Positions 17,349-24,825 are shown, counted from the first letter of the stretch. The stretch is 64,000 nt of DNA from Pseudomonas hunanensis (GCF_013393325.1 NZ_QJRC01000095.1:248001-312000); one strand, 5' to 3'. The notes: generated from the sequence alone by a model not told the origin. Translations and numbers: made by a program.

Positions 17349-18584
17349 ATGACGCCGTTCCAACCCCTGCTGCTGCCCAATGGCAGTGTCATACCCAACC
17401 GCATCGCCAAGGCGGCGATGGAAGAGAACCTGGCCAACCCGGACCAGACCCCTTCCGACTCATTGCTGCGGCTGTACCAGGCCTGGGCCGAAGGCGGTGC
17501 CGGGCTGTTGCTCACCGGCAACGTGATGGTCGACCCCTGCGCCATGACCGGCCCGGGCGGTGTCATGCTCGACGCCAGCCAGCCGCTGCAGCGATTTCGC
17601 GACTGGGCCCGTACAGGCCGTGCCCATGGCGCGCAGTTCTGGATGCAGATCAACCACCCAGGGCGGCAGATGCAGGCCAACCTTGGGCAGCCCACGGTAG
17701 CGCCATCGGCCATCGCCTTGGACATGGGCGGCCTGTCCAAACTGTTCCCTCTGCCCAAGGCACTGGACGAAGCCGAGATCGCCGCACTGATCGAGCGCTT
17801 CGCTCGTACTGCGGCCCTGGCCGAAGAGGCCGGCTTCAGTGGTGTACAGGTGCACGCCGCCCATGGTTATTTGCTGAGCCAGTTTCTGTCGCCGTTGAGC
17901 AACCAGCGCCGGGACCGCTGGGGCGGCAGCCTGGAGAACCGCGCGCGGTTATTGCTGGAGGTGGTCAAAGCCGTGCGCAAGGTGGTTTCGCCCGGCTTCG
18001 CCGTGGCCGTGAAGCTGAATTCAGCGGACTTCCAGCGCGGCGGTTTTGAACCTGCAGATGCCCGTCAGGTGGTGCTGTGGCTGAACCAATTGCCCGTAGA
18101 CCTGGTGGAGCTGTCCGGTGGCAGCTATGAAGCACCGGCCATGCAGGGCGACGCCCGTGACGGCCGGACCCTGGCCCGCGAGGCGTACTTCCTGGAGTTT
18201 GCCCGAGAGATCGCCGCCATTGCGAAGATGCCGGTGATGGTCACCGGCGGTATTCGCCGCCTGCCGGTGGTCGAGCACGTGCTCGCCAGTGGCGTGGCCA
18301 TGGCCGGAATAGCGACAGCCCTGGCTGTAGAGCCTGGCTTGCCCCAGCGCTGGCTGAACGGCGAAGCGACAGCCAGCGCCGAACTGCAGCCGATTCGCTG
18401 GAAGCGCAAGGCGTTTGCCGCACTGGCGTACATGGCCTTGGTGAAACTGCAGATGCGCCGGCTGGCAGCAGGCAACAGGCCCAAGGCGCATGCGTCACCG
18501 TTGCGCGCCTTGTTGCTGGAGCAAGGCTGCACGTTACTGCGGGTAAGGCAGTACAGGCGTATGATGAGAAGCCGGGCTGGATGA
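17349..18584 (+). CDS. NADH:flavin oxidoreductase, old yellow enzyme family
   Basis: The ATG at 17349 has a GGAG site and gives 411 residues. The TIM-barrel OYE pattern is clear: QINHPGRQ near residue 100, VHAAHGYLLSQFLSPLSNQR near 180 followed by RWGGSLENR, and a phosphate-binding MVTGGIRR near 300. It uses FMN and NAD(P)H to reduce activated alkenes such as enals, enones or nitro compounds. A promoter with a MerR dyad lies upstream, so it is probably induced as a detoxification or accessory enzyme. The C-terminal extension of about 50 basic residues is usual for this NemA-distant branch. Confidence 0.92.
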   Translation: MTPFQPLLLPNGSVIPNRIAKAAMEENLANPDQTPSDSLLRLYQAWAEGGAGLLLTGNVMVDPCAMTGPGGVMLDASQPLQRFRDWARTGRAHGAQFWMQINHPGRQMQANLGQPTVAPSAIALDMGGLSKLFPLPKALDEAEIAALIERFARTAALAEEAGFSGVQVHAAHGYLLSQFLSPLSNQRRDRWGGSLENRARLLLEVVKAVRKVVSPGFAVAVKLNSADFQRGGFEPADARQVVLWLNQLPVDLVELSGGSYEAPAMQGDARDGRTLAREAYFLEFAREIAAIAKMPVMVTGGIRRLPVVEHVLASGVAMAGIATALAVEPGLPQRWLNGEATASAELQPIRWKRKAFAALAYMALVKLQMRRLAAGNRPKAHASPLRALLLEQGCTLLRVRQYRRMMRSRAG

Positions 18585-18649
18585 GGGGCTACCTGCCGCC
18601 TCAACTCGCCTGGCCTGCCTTCATCGCCGTTCTCTACCGGAGCACTGCC

Positions 18650-19006
18650 ATGAACAAACCCCATCACGCGCTGCTCTTCGCCCTGGCTGCGCTTGCTGCC
18701 TGCTCATCCAACTCTGCGCAGTACCAAGACCAGCCACTGGTGGCCAAGGTCGGTACCGGCATGAGCAAAGACCAGGTCGTGCAAATAGGCGGCAAACCTG
18801 ATGCCGAGACCGACCGTACCGTGGTGCCCGGCACCTGCTTCGACTACATGCTGACCCAGGCCGGCAAACGGCAACCCTACAGCGTCAGCTTCGACGGCAA
18901 CGGCAAGGTGGACAAGACCGCCTTCATGACCTGCGCCGAATGGAGCAATGCCCAGCACAAGGCCCGCCTGCCCAGCATGGGCGGCTCAAGCGGCTCGGGC
19001 TACTGA
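18650..19006 (+). CDS. osmE: OsmE-like lipoprotein (SmpA/BamE fold)
   Basis: The ATG at 18650 follows a GGAG site. The 118-residue product has a signal peptide with a lipobox near ALAACSS (Cys ~20) and then the OsmE pattern: GTGMSKDQVVQIGGKPDAET and later MTCAEW. E. coli OsmE has the same GMS-x-x-QV-x-x-I-GKP motif and terminal TCAE. It is an osmotically inducible outer-membrane lipoprotein; the molecular role is unclear. It converges on the next lipoprotein gene with one base between the stops. Confidence 0.85.
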   Translation: MNKPHHALLFALAALAACSSNSAQYQDQPLVAKVGTGMSKDQVVQIGGKPDAETDRTVVPGTCFDYMLTQAGKRQPYSVSFDGNGKVDKTAFMTCAEWSNAQHKARLPSMGGSSGSGY

Positions 19007-19007
19007 T

Positions 19008-19337
19008 TCAGTCCAGGCAGTCCTTGGCAGCTTGACGCAATTTGTCGCCAGACAGAAAGCTGCCCTTGTAGAAAGTCGCGCGGCTGCCATCGCGGGAGTC
19101 GACCACGTCCAGCACATCGTCACTTGCCACCGCGCTGGATGCCGTCAGCCGGTAGCCATGGGCTATCGACTTCTGCGTGGCCTGGGGCGCCAGCGCCTGC
19201 CATTTGGGCAAGACACAGGCGGCGTACTGCTGCGGCGTTTTTTTGGTCAGTTTGCTGGCAGTGGGCTTGCCAGGCGTTGCGCAGCCGGCAAGGCTGGCGA
19301 CTAGCGCAGAAGCGACAAAGATACGAAAAATAGGCAT
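19008..19337 (-). CDS. Small lipoprotein, function unknown
   Basis: From the ATG at 19337 the 109-residue product begins MPIFRIFVASALVASLAGCA, a type II signal peptide with lipobox LAGC. The mature part has PQQYAACVLPKWQALAP and a TFYKGSFLSGDKLRQ tract and a late Cys, giving a possible disulfide. Similar short lipoproteins are common in Pseudomonas, but I cannot name the family. No strong ribosome site precedes this start; an ATG at 19367 is an alternative but would delay the signal sequence. Confidence 0.75.
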   Translation of the reverse strand: MPIFRIFVASALVASLAGCATPGKPTASKLTKKTPQQYAACVLPKWQALAPQATQKSIAHGYRLTASSAVASDDVLDVVDSRDGSRATFYKGSFLSGDKLRQAAKDCLD

Positions 19338-19513
19338 TTGCAATTGGCCATTAGGGATACGCCGCATTCTAACGGGGGTTGCGCCGAGTTTCTAATCAAC
19401 CAAGGTCTTGCTGCGTTTTTTTCGCGCAATTGACACAGTCACAACGCGCCAACGACAACCAAACAACACGCCGGCTGATTAACTAAGGCTGGTTGAAAGT
19501 AATGAATTGTTTT

Positions 19514-19545
19514 AAGCGAGGGAACGAATTCGTTCTTCCCTGCTT
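19514..19545. repeat. Long interrupted palindrome around GAACGAATTCGTTC
   Basis: A perfect 14-bp palindrome (19522-19535) is extended by imperfectly paired AAGCGAGG and TTCCCTGCTT. It sits in a 290-base intergenic gap (19338-19626) that shows no gene. It could be an operator or a hairpin. Nothing else is recognisable in this gap. Confidence 0.4.
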
Positions 19546-19626
19546 CTGATTAGCATCCGGCAACGGCAATCACCGGCCGGCTTCACCCACCCGCATTGAT
19601 CAGCGCGCTTCGCCAAGGAGAATCCC

Positions 19627-19941
19627 ATGTTGTGGTGGCTGGAAATACTCGCCCAATACGTAACTTCCACCGGCTTGGCGGTACTCTGTATCTTCGTGTT
19701 CTGGGCTTATGGCCTGGCATTCGGCAGGGCCTACATGAAGGTCCTCTCTGGCCTGCTGGCCGCCATGCTGCTAATGATCGCCGCATGCCCACATGGCGTG
19801 GACTTTGCGTTGGGCAATCACATGGCGCCTGGTGACGTCAGTGCCCTACTGCTGTTCCTTGCCGATGCAACAGGGGTGATAACAGCGGTGGTAGTGGCCT
19901 CGTTTTTCTTCAGCCCCGGGCGTTTGCAAGACGAAGCCTGA
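19627..19941 (+). CDS. Small inner-membrane protein
   Basis: A 104-residue protein with a strong AAGGAG site. Three hydrophobic segments are visible (about residues 5-30, 36-52 and 70-95), with a short charged tail. No family recognised. It stands alone between two gaps on the plus strand, so it is probably expressed by itself. Confidence 0.7.
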   Translation: MLWWLEILAQYVTSTGLAVLCIFVFWAYGLAFGRAYMKVLSGLLAAMLLMIAACPHGVDFALGNHMAPGDVSALLLFLADATGVITAVVVASFFFSPGRLQDEA

Positions 19942-20052
19942 GCGCGATGACTGGCGCACACCTGATATTTCTGCCAGTAGCGTGGGCGGCGGAACGCTGA
20001 GAAAGTGAAACTGCCCATGGGGCATCACTACGACTCGGCAAGGAAACCTACC

Positions 20053-20253
20053 ATGCAAAATAACGCCAACAGCACGCTGTTCTTCTATCAGAACGGCAAA
20101 CTCATCACCCTTAAAACCGGTGAACAGGGCCGTAGCATCTTTCGTTCTTCGGATGTGCTACTGGCCGAGCAACAATCCAACGGCACCCACACCAGCGGCT
20201 TGCTGGTGACCGACGACAAGGGCTCGGTGCTGCAGGTGCAGGAGAAAAGCTGA
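20053..20253 (+). CDS. Short RHS/Tc-toxin-C-like fragment protein
   Basis: The 66-residue product starts at the ATG at 20053. Its sequence FFYQNGKLITLKTGEQ, then SIFRSSDVLLAEQQ and LLVTDDKGSVLQV, resembles a short stretch of pseudomonad TccC/RHS proteins just before the RHS core, where FY-x(4)-LATEI, S-x-F-x-x-x-D-x-LLAQQ and LLATDQQRSVL occur. It has neither toxin tip nor core repeats. Either it is a decayed remnant that still has an open frame or a small independent protein derived from an RHS module. Resemblance is from memory, not a search. Confidence 0.55.
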   Translation: MQNNANSTLFFYQNGKLITLKTGEQGRSIFRSSDVLLAEQQSNGTHTSGLLVTDDKGSVLQVQEKS

Positions 20254-20356
20254 AGTTCCAAGCAAGCGCCTTTCACACAGCTATTGCGTTTCACCCCGCC
20301 CTGAGGCGATGCTCACAGGCCCGTCGAAGCAGAAGACAAGGAAGGCCTTTAGCACT

Positions 20357-20572
20357 ATGGAGACGCTGCACAACATCAAGTCAGACCTGGTCAGAACTGC
20401 CGAGCACCTGGACAAACTCAGCCAAGCCATGAGTGGCCACGCCAGGTTCATGGAGGCGCGAGGTAGCTCTCCGAGCGAGCTCGATGTCACCGCGCACATC
20501 AGGTCCATCGATGTGGTGGCGCACGAGTTGCGCGCCGTGGCCGCAAGAATCGACGACATTGAAGGTGCTTGA
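20357..20572 (+). CDS. Small helical protein, unknown
   Basis: A 71-residue, largely alpha-helical protein starting METLHNIKSDLVRTAEHLDK, with heptad-like spacing of Leu/Ile/Val through its C-terminal half. No family recognised. The start is uncertain: the ribosome site before the ATG at 20357 is weak, and a longer reading to 20309 is possible. It follows the RHS-like fragment by about 100 bases. Confidence 0.5.
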   Translation: METLHNIKSDLVRTAEHLDKLSQAMSGHARFMEARGSSPSELDVTAHIRSIDVVAHELRAVAARIDDIEGA

Positions 20573-20630
20573 TGATAGGCATCTGAACGGGAAATCTACC
20601 CGGTTCAAGGCGCCGCCCCCAAACGCGGGG

Positions 20631-20729
20631 TCAGGGCTTGGCTCCCCGGTACAGTACGATGGCCGCAACATCCAAGGCCAGTACACTGCCTACAAACAGG
20701 GCCATGACGTACAGGTCTTCAGTAAGCAT
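20631..20729 (-). CDS. 32-residue single-helix membrane protein, paralogue A
   Basis: A very short frame, ATG at 20727-20729, encodes 32 residues: an acidic N-terminus (MLTEDLY), one hydrophobic helix ending in VLALDVAAIVLY, and a basic tail. A purine-rich GGGGGAAAC tract precedes the start. A second 32-residue frame at 22734-22832 on the same strand aligns without gaps with 12 identities including M1, D5, Y7, M9 and the LxLDxAA core. Conservation of length, strand and sequence argues that both are real. Confidence 0.65.
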   Translation of the reverse strand: MLTEDLYVMALFVGSVLALDVAAIVLYRGAKP

Positions 20730-20810
20730 TGCCGTTTCCCCCAAATGCACCACTTTCTCTGGGGGCTTGCAATTAATGCTCCAGTTACCATGTGGTAACC
20801 GGACAGCGAC

Positions 20811-21164
20811 TCAGCTGAAATTGAGCTTCAACACTTTGCTCAGCGCCCAACCACTGAAGACATAGAATGCATCGAGGTAGAAGCGCCCTGCATAGTTGGG
20901 CAGCGGTGCGTGATTCAACAGCACATCCGGGTCAGGCGCGGGCGGAAACAGGGCATAAAAGCCGTTGGGCAGCACAGCCAGCGCCAGCAATGACAAGTAG
21001 GTCGAGGCTTGCAGCCAAGTGGCACGATTGCCGAGCCTGGCGGACCACTTCAGGCCGTAGTAAGCAACCAGGCCAGCAACCGGCAACACCCAAAAATGCG
21101 TCGGGATCCCAATGAACATTTCGGCGACAACGCTTCTTGCTTCCACCCGCTGTTCTCCATTCAA
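20811..21164 (-). CDS. Small membrane protein, unknown
   Basis: Up to 117 residues with two hydrophobic segments (about residues 22-40 and 52-72) and a Pro-rich loop (FPPAPDPDVLL). No family recognised. The start is unclear: the ATG at 21164 has no clear ribosome site; an internal GTG at 21146 has a GGAG 8 bases upstream; an internal ATG (MFIGIPTH) is also possible. Confidence 0.55.
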   Translation of the reverse strand: MNGEQRVEARSVVAEMFIGIPTHFWVLPVAGLVAYYGLKWSARLGNRATWLQASTYLSLLALAVLPNGFYALFPPAPDPDVLLNHAPLPNYAGRFYLDAFYVFSGWALSKVLKLNFS

Positions 21165-21213
21165 ATGCGACGATTATCGCGGGCGGGGCCAGCAAATGCA
21201 AAAACGGCGCGGT

Positions 21214-21744
21214 TCAAGCCAGCTCCGGCTCCACCAGCCACTTCTTGAACTTTGCCGGTGAGCCGGCATACAGCGCATTGGGCGGAACATCCTCGGTTAC
21301 CACGCTGTTCGCCGCGATCACGCTGTTATGGCCAATATTGATGCCAGGCAATACCACGGCACCCGCGCCAATCCAGGCATTGTCGCCCACGGTAATCGGG
21401 GCGATGTAGTCATTGTCCTTGCGCCGCTGGGGGTTGATATCGTGGCTGGTCGTACACAAACGCACCTGCGGGCCAAGCATGGCCATGCGGCCGATGCGGA
21501 TAGTTGCTTCGTCGAGGAGCACGCACCCGCTGTTGATGAAAGCGCCCTGCCCCAATTCAAGGTTGCCGCGCTCGAAGTAGAACGGCGGGCGAATGACTAC
21601 ATGGCTTTGGGTACGGACACCGGTTTTGGCCAATAGGCGATTCAACTGTTTTTTACCCAGGTCATGGGTATCCAGCAGGCGCATGAACTGACGCGGAGAC
21701 AGGTGTTTTTTGAGTTTTGCGACGAATAGGAGCAAGCGAGACAT
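21214..21744 (-). CDS. Hexapeptide-repeat (LbH) O-acetyltransferase
   Basis: A 176-residue protein with the maltose/galactoside-acetyltransferase-type left-handed beta-helix. Imperfect hexapeptides run from about residue 60 (NSGCVLLDEATIRIGRMAMLG), with the catalytic-type His in TTSHDI and the C-terminal IGHNSVIAANSVVTEDVPPN. It probably acetylates a sugar or an envelope glycan using acetyl-CoA. It stands alone, and the ATG has no strong ribosome site, so the start is tentative. Confidence 0.82.
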   Translation of the reverse strand: MSRLLLFVAKLKKHLSPRQFMRLLDTHDLGKKQLNRLLAKTGVRTQSHVVIRPPFYFERGNLELGQGAFINSGCVLLDEATIRIGRMAMLGPQVRLCTTSHDINPQRRKDNDYIAPITVGDNAWIGAGAVVLPGINIGHNSVIAANSVVTEDVPPNALYAGSPAKFKKWLVEPELA

Positions 21745-21848
21745 CCGACAGTGGTAATGGTGTTGATCGCGTCAGCGAGACACTAGCAGGCAGCTTATCG
21801 GTGCCTCCTGCCATTTCTTGAGCACGCGAGTTTACGCGGCCCATTGGC

Positions 21849-21879
21849 AAAAAGCCCGCTCTGGACGGCGGGCTTTTTT
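21849..21879 (-). terminator. Intrinsic terminator
   Basis: AAAAAGCCCGC / GCGGGCTTTTTT hairpin, 18 bases beyond the stop of the leftward lipoprotein gene. The sequence is symmetrical, so it may work in both directions. Confidence 0.85.
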
Positions 21880-21897
21880 GTTTCGGCGGTTGAATGA

Positions 21898-22266
21898 TCA
21901 CGCTTTTGAACACATCAGCGCGGCATCCAGCAACCTGCCGTGGTCGTACCAGGCATCACGTTGATAAGCCGTGAACTGGTGCTGGGTTCCCGTGCCGCGC
22001 AATTCTACAAGACCATCAGCCTTGTCGGGGTCGGTGCTTTCGATGAACAGCTTGACCGAGTTATCGCCATCGACTTCATAGGTTTTCACATGTCCTGGAA
22101 GTTCGCCTTTGACGCACCCCAGATACGCGGGTGGGCTTTTCGCGGTCGTGCCAGCGGTATAATCGTGGCTGTCACGCACTTCAGGGTTTTGTGCGCAGCC
22201 TGCCATTAACAACGTGGCAAACCCGGACACCAGTATTGCGCCGGCAAGCGATCTTGAGCTCTTCAC
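21898..22266 (-). CDS. Lipoprotein, unknown
   Basis: Reading from the GTG at 22266, which has an AGGAG site 8 bases upstream, gives 122 residues with signal peptide and lipobox ATLLMAGC. The mature part has YLGCVKGELPGHVKTYEVDG and ends ALMCSKA, two Cys likely disulfide-bonded. A longer frame upstream is a non-coding extension with no signal sequence. Family unknown. A terminator follows directly. Confidence 0.78.
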   Translation of the reverse strand: MKSSRSLAGAILVSGFATLLMAGCAQNPEVRDSHDYTAGTTAKSPPAYLGCVKGELPGHVKTYEVDGDNSVKLFIESTDPDKADGLVELRGTGTQHQFTAYQRDAWYDHGRLLDAALMCSKA

Positions 22267-22422
22267 GCGACACGCTCCTGCCCCCCATCGAAAACTGGGA
22301 AAGTGTTGCCAAGCAGCCTGCCCATTTTTTGGTTTTCGTATGCCCATGTTACTGCTCAATGACAACCGGGCATTAGGTTTGTTTGCTATATAGGTTCTGG
22401 GGCGCCCCCCTCGCGCCCTGCA

Positions 22423-22563
22423 TCAGTAGCGACGGTATTCCTGCCCGCCACGGTCTCCGTCATAGTAATGGCGGTGATGCCTGCCGTCGTGCCAGTACGG
22501 CCAACAACCACTGAGCAACAACAAACCGGACAACACCACAACCCATGCAGTCTTGCGTTTCAT
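22423..22563 (-). CDS. 46-residue His/Tyr/Arg-rich lipoprotein
   Basis: A short frame with an excellent GGAGG site 7 bases before the ATG. It encodes MKRKTAWVVVLSGLLLLSGC, a complete type II signal peptide, followed by only 27 mature residues rich in His, Tyr, Asp and Arg (WHDGRHHRHYYDGDRGG). Such tiny His-rich lipoproteins occur in Pseudomonas but have no assigned role; metal binding is a guess from composition. Confidence 0.75.
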   Translation of the reverse strand: MKRKTAWVVVLSGLLLLSGCWPYWHDGRHHRHYYDGDRGGQEYRRY

Positions 22564-22733
22564 GTGCGAACCTCCGGCGGGCGAAGCCATGCCTTCCCTG
22601 AGTTGGACCGCACGGGGTTGGGATGTTCAGGCAGGCGCAGGCCGTTGGTCATCTTCCATGCATAATTTCATTTACCCGGCGGCCCTGGCTGCGGTTGGCC
22701 CCGATTACGCGTATGGCGTACCCATAACCGGGG

Positions 22734-22832
22734 TCAGGCAATGGCATTGAGAAACACGTAAGTTGCCGCCAGGTCCAGCACCAACACAGCAACCACGCCG
22801 AAAATCATGTAATAGCGGTCATCCTGAGTCAT
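22734..22832 (-). CDS. 32-residue single-helix membrane protein, paralogue B
   Basis: Thirty-two codons from the ATG at 22830-22832, with GGAG 9 bases upstream. It reads MTQDDRYYMIFGVVAVLVLD and continues LAATYVF, one transmembrane helix with an acidic N-terminus. It aligns gap-free with the frame at 20631-20729 (12 of 32 identical). Possibly an inner-membrane regulator or stress microprotein; function unknown. Confidence 0.65.
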   Translation of the reverse strand: MTQDDRYYMIFGVVAVLVLDLAATYVFLNAIA

Positions 22833-22939
22833 TTCTGCGTACTCCGCATGATCAATGTCTCAGGACTACAGCAATTCCCGTTCCATCTACTGGGTGGAGC
22901 CTGCGGGCGCCGGTGGAGCCAAGCAAACAGGTGGGGCAA

Positions 22940-23227
22940 TTAGTCCTTGACCTGGCATACACCATTGGCTTTGTTCTTGCCGGTATATGAGACGTCAGGC
23001 GAGCCATCCGGATTGATCGACAACGATACCGTTAACCCGCTGCCTTTGGCTTCGTAGTAGTTGTCGTTGAATTTTTTCAGTTTGCCTTCCTTGCCATTGA
23101 TATAGATCGGCCCGCCCTTGTCGGCATGAACCTCGATGTTTCCGGGGCACGTCGCGTTCAACAGCGGAATGCCGGCGTGGGCAGTGCCCGACGCCAGGAG
23201 CAAGATGCCAAGTAACAAACGCTTCAT
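22940..23227 (-). CDS. Small periplasmic protein
   Basis: A 95-residue protein with a signal peptide (MKRLLLGILLLASGTAHA) and an AGGAGG site. The mature part has two Cys (TCPGN near residue 27 and GVCQVKD at the end), and a beta-rich middle (GPIYINGKEGKLKKF). Probably a secreted, disulfide-closed domain. No family recognised. Confidence 0.72.
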   Translation of the reverse strand: MKRLLLGILLLASGTAHAGIPLLNATCPGNIEVHADKGGPIYINGKEGKLKKFNDNYYEAKGSGLTVSLSINPDGSPDVSYTGKNKANGVCQVKD

Positions 23228-23471
23228 CTACGGTGTCCTCCTGTGGTTGTCGGGGTGCGAGTGATAAACCACGCTGCACTACCTGCACGGCCTCATTGTG
23301 CAGAAGGCCCACCCGTTTGACGAGCCTGCCATGGGGCAAATGGCTGCTACCCGTGGCTCCAGATAACCTGCGTCTCAACGTGCAGCCATTTCCAGCCGGC
23401 TCAAAAACTATTGCGAGCAGGCCAGCACCGCCCGGCGGGCTATCCTTTGTGCTCCAGTAGGAGGAATGGGA

Positions 23472-24161
23472 ATGTGCGGAAGGCTGAGCCAGTACCGCGG
23501 GATCCATGACTTCGTTGAGACCCTGAGCATGCCAGAGGCCTGGCGCAACAATGTCGGCGACCAGGCGCTCGGACGGTACAACGTCGCGCCGACCATGCCG
23601 GTGGCAGTGCTGCGGGAGGATGATGCAGGCCCGCGCGCTGACTTGGTGAGGTGGGGATGGCGGCCGCACTGGGCGACTGACCGTGCTGCGCCGATCAATG
23701 CTCGGGTCGAAAAGGTGGCGCACGGCGCGTTCTTCCGTGCGATCTGGCCACACCGGGCAATCACGCCAGTGGACGGATGGTTTGAGTGGAAAGATGAAGG
23801 CGGCCCGAAGAAGCAGCCGTACTTCATCCATCGGCGTGACGGGCGCCCTGCCCTTTGCGCGTCCATCGGCCAGTTTGCTGGCAACGAGCACGACGGCTTC
23901 GTGATCATTACCGCCGACGCCCAGGGAGGAATGGTTGACGTGCACGACCGCAGGCCTGTCGTGCTTTCGCCAGAACTGGCATGCGAGTGGATCGCGGCGG
24001 GCATGCCAAGCGAGCATGCAGAGCAACTGGTGCTCAACCTAAGCGAACCGGCCGAGGCCTTCGAGTGGTATCGGGTGAGCACTGCCGTCGGCAATGTGCG
24101 TAATCAGGGCGCCGGACTGATCCTCCCGATTGATCGGCCCCTATCAATGCCGAATACGTAA
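23472..24161 (+). CDS. SRAP/YedK-type abasic-site-crosslinking protein
   Basis: Starting at the ATG at 23472 after an AGGAGG site puts Cys at position 2 (MCGRLSQY), as SRAP chemistry requires. The other active-site residues are visible: N76 in PINARVE, E105 in GWFEW and H158 in VDVHDRR. At 229 residues it is full length. SRAP proteins form a thiazolidine link to abasic sites in single-stranded DNA. A second copy lies at 29948. It ends directly at an integrase remnant. Confidence 0.92.
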   Translation: MCGRLSQYRGIHDFVETLSMPEAWRNNVGDQALGRYNVAPTMPVAVLREDDAGPRADLVRWGWRPHWATDRAAPINARVEKVAHGAFFRAIWPHRAITPVDGWFEWKDEGGPKKQPYFIHRRDGRPALCASIGQFAGNEHDGFVIITADAQGGMVDVHDRRPVVLSPELACEWIAAGMPSEHAEQLVLNLSEPAEAFEWYRVSTAVGNVRNQGAGLILPIDRPLSMPNT

Positions 24162-24163
24162 AA

Positions 24164-24411
24164 CCGTGGGTGCCCGAGCTGAATGAATTGGGGATCAGGC
24201 GTCGCCCCCATACAACTGCCGTCACACCTATGCGACAATACGCTCAATGTCCGGCCTCAACCCCGCATTTATCGCCCAACAGCTGGGTCACAGCGTTCAG
24301 ATGCTGCTGTCGACGTATGCCCGTTGGCTTAACTCAAGCTCCGACTGGAGCGAGCTGGAAAACCTCAAGATTGGTATCAAATCGGTATCAGCTGAAAGCC
24401 CAGCGTCGTAA
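24164..24411 (+). pseudogene. Tyrosine integrase C-terminal remnant, frameshifted
   Basis: Immediately after the SRAP stop the plus strand reads PWVPELNELGIRRRP, then with a one-base shift in a run of C (about 24203-24207) YNCRHTYATIRSMSGLNPAF and AQQLGHSVQMLLSTYARWL. This covers the R-H-x-x-Y/A box, the GH box and the catalytic Tyr (STYARW) of a tyrosine recombinase, ending at TAA 24409. The catalytic Arg/N-domain is missing. It is the stump of an integrase from an earlier or neighbouring mobile element. Confidence 0.82.
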
Positions 24412-24473
24412 GTTACTGATAGGTAAGCCCTTTGATCTCCACCGCTAACATCACCATGCGATTATTTTCGCGG

Positions 24474-24532
24474 TTTTGTGCGGCGTAGAGTGCCTGTTTT
24501 CAGGGGTTTCAGCCTCTCCTCGCCGCACCAAA
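24474..24532. repeat. Inverted repeat TTTTGTGCGGCG / CGCCGCACCAAAA
   Basis: Twelve-base arms around 35 bases, with one extra base in the right arm, about 60 bases after the integrase remnant. It ends CACCA and superficially looks like an acceptor stem, but there is no T-loop TTCRA. It lies in a 414-base stretch (24412-24825) without a gene, which holds this repeat, a 12-bp tandem repeat and the hairpin at 24656. Confidence 0.5.
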
Positions 24533-24540
24533 ACGCTTAC

Positions 24541-24564
24541 ATTGGCCCAAGAATTGGCCCAAGA
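24541..24564. repeat. Perfect 12-bp tandem duplication ATTGGCCCAAGA
   Basis: Two exact adjacent copies. They lie next to the integrase stump and could be recombinase arm-type sites or part of an attachment region; this is inference. Confidence 0.5.
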
Positions 24565-24655
24565 CTTCAGGTGGAGATCCAGTCGTGCACCAGGTGCGAC
24601 TCAACGGATTTCAAGACCGTAGGACAAACCCCCACCCCATGCGGACTGCACTGCA

Positions 24656-24739
24656 AAATCGATTCCAAAACAAAGACGAAACGGCACGGCTACAGGCCGC
24701 ATACTGCAAGGGTCGCCGTTTCAGTTTTGGAATCGATTT
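24656..24739. repeat. 84-base imperfect hairpin (16 + 8 bp stem)
   Basis: AAATCGATTCCAAAAC (24656-24671) pairs perfectly with GTTTTGGAATCGATTT (24724-24739), and GAAACGGC (24678-24685) pairs with GCCGTTTC (24715-24722); the only mismatch is a 6-base against 1-base bulge. The 29-base loop is GC-rich. It could be a structured RNA, a MITE-like element or a recombination site. The DUF4145 gene begins 86 bases downstream. Confidence 0.7.
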
Positions 24740-24825
24740 CCGTCGATGTTCTGGCTATCCTCAAGCGTCAATCTCGCTCGGGTTTACCTAATCCGAGCCG
24801 CTAGTATCGTCAGGGAGTTCGATCA

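Noticed and set aside
22995..24026. Minus-strand frame of 343 codons
   Set aside because: It is antisense to the SRAP gene with its complete active site and out of frame with the signal-peptide protein at 22940.
24478..24530. tRNA-like segment ending CGCCGCACCA
   Set aside because: The end resembles an acceptor stem, but there is no T-loop TTCRA, no anticodon arm, and the length is too short; kept only as an inverted repeat.
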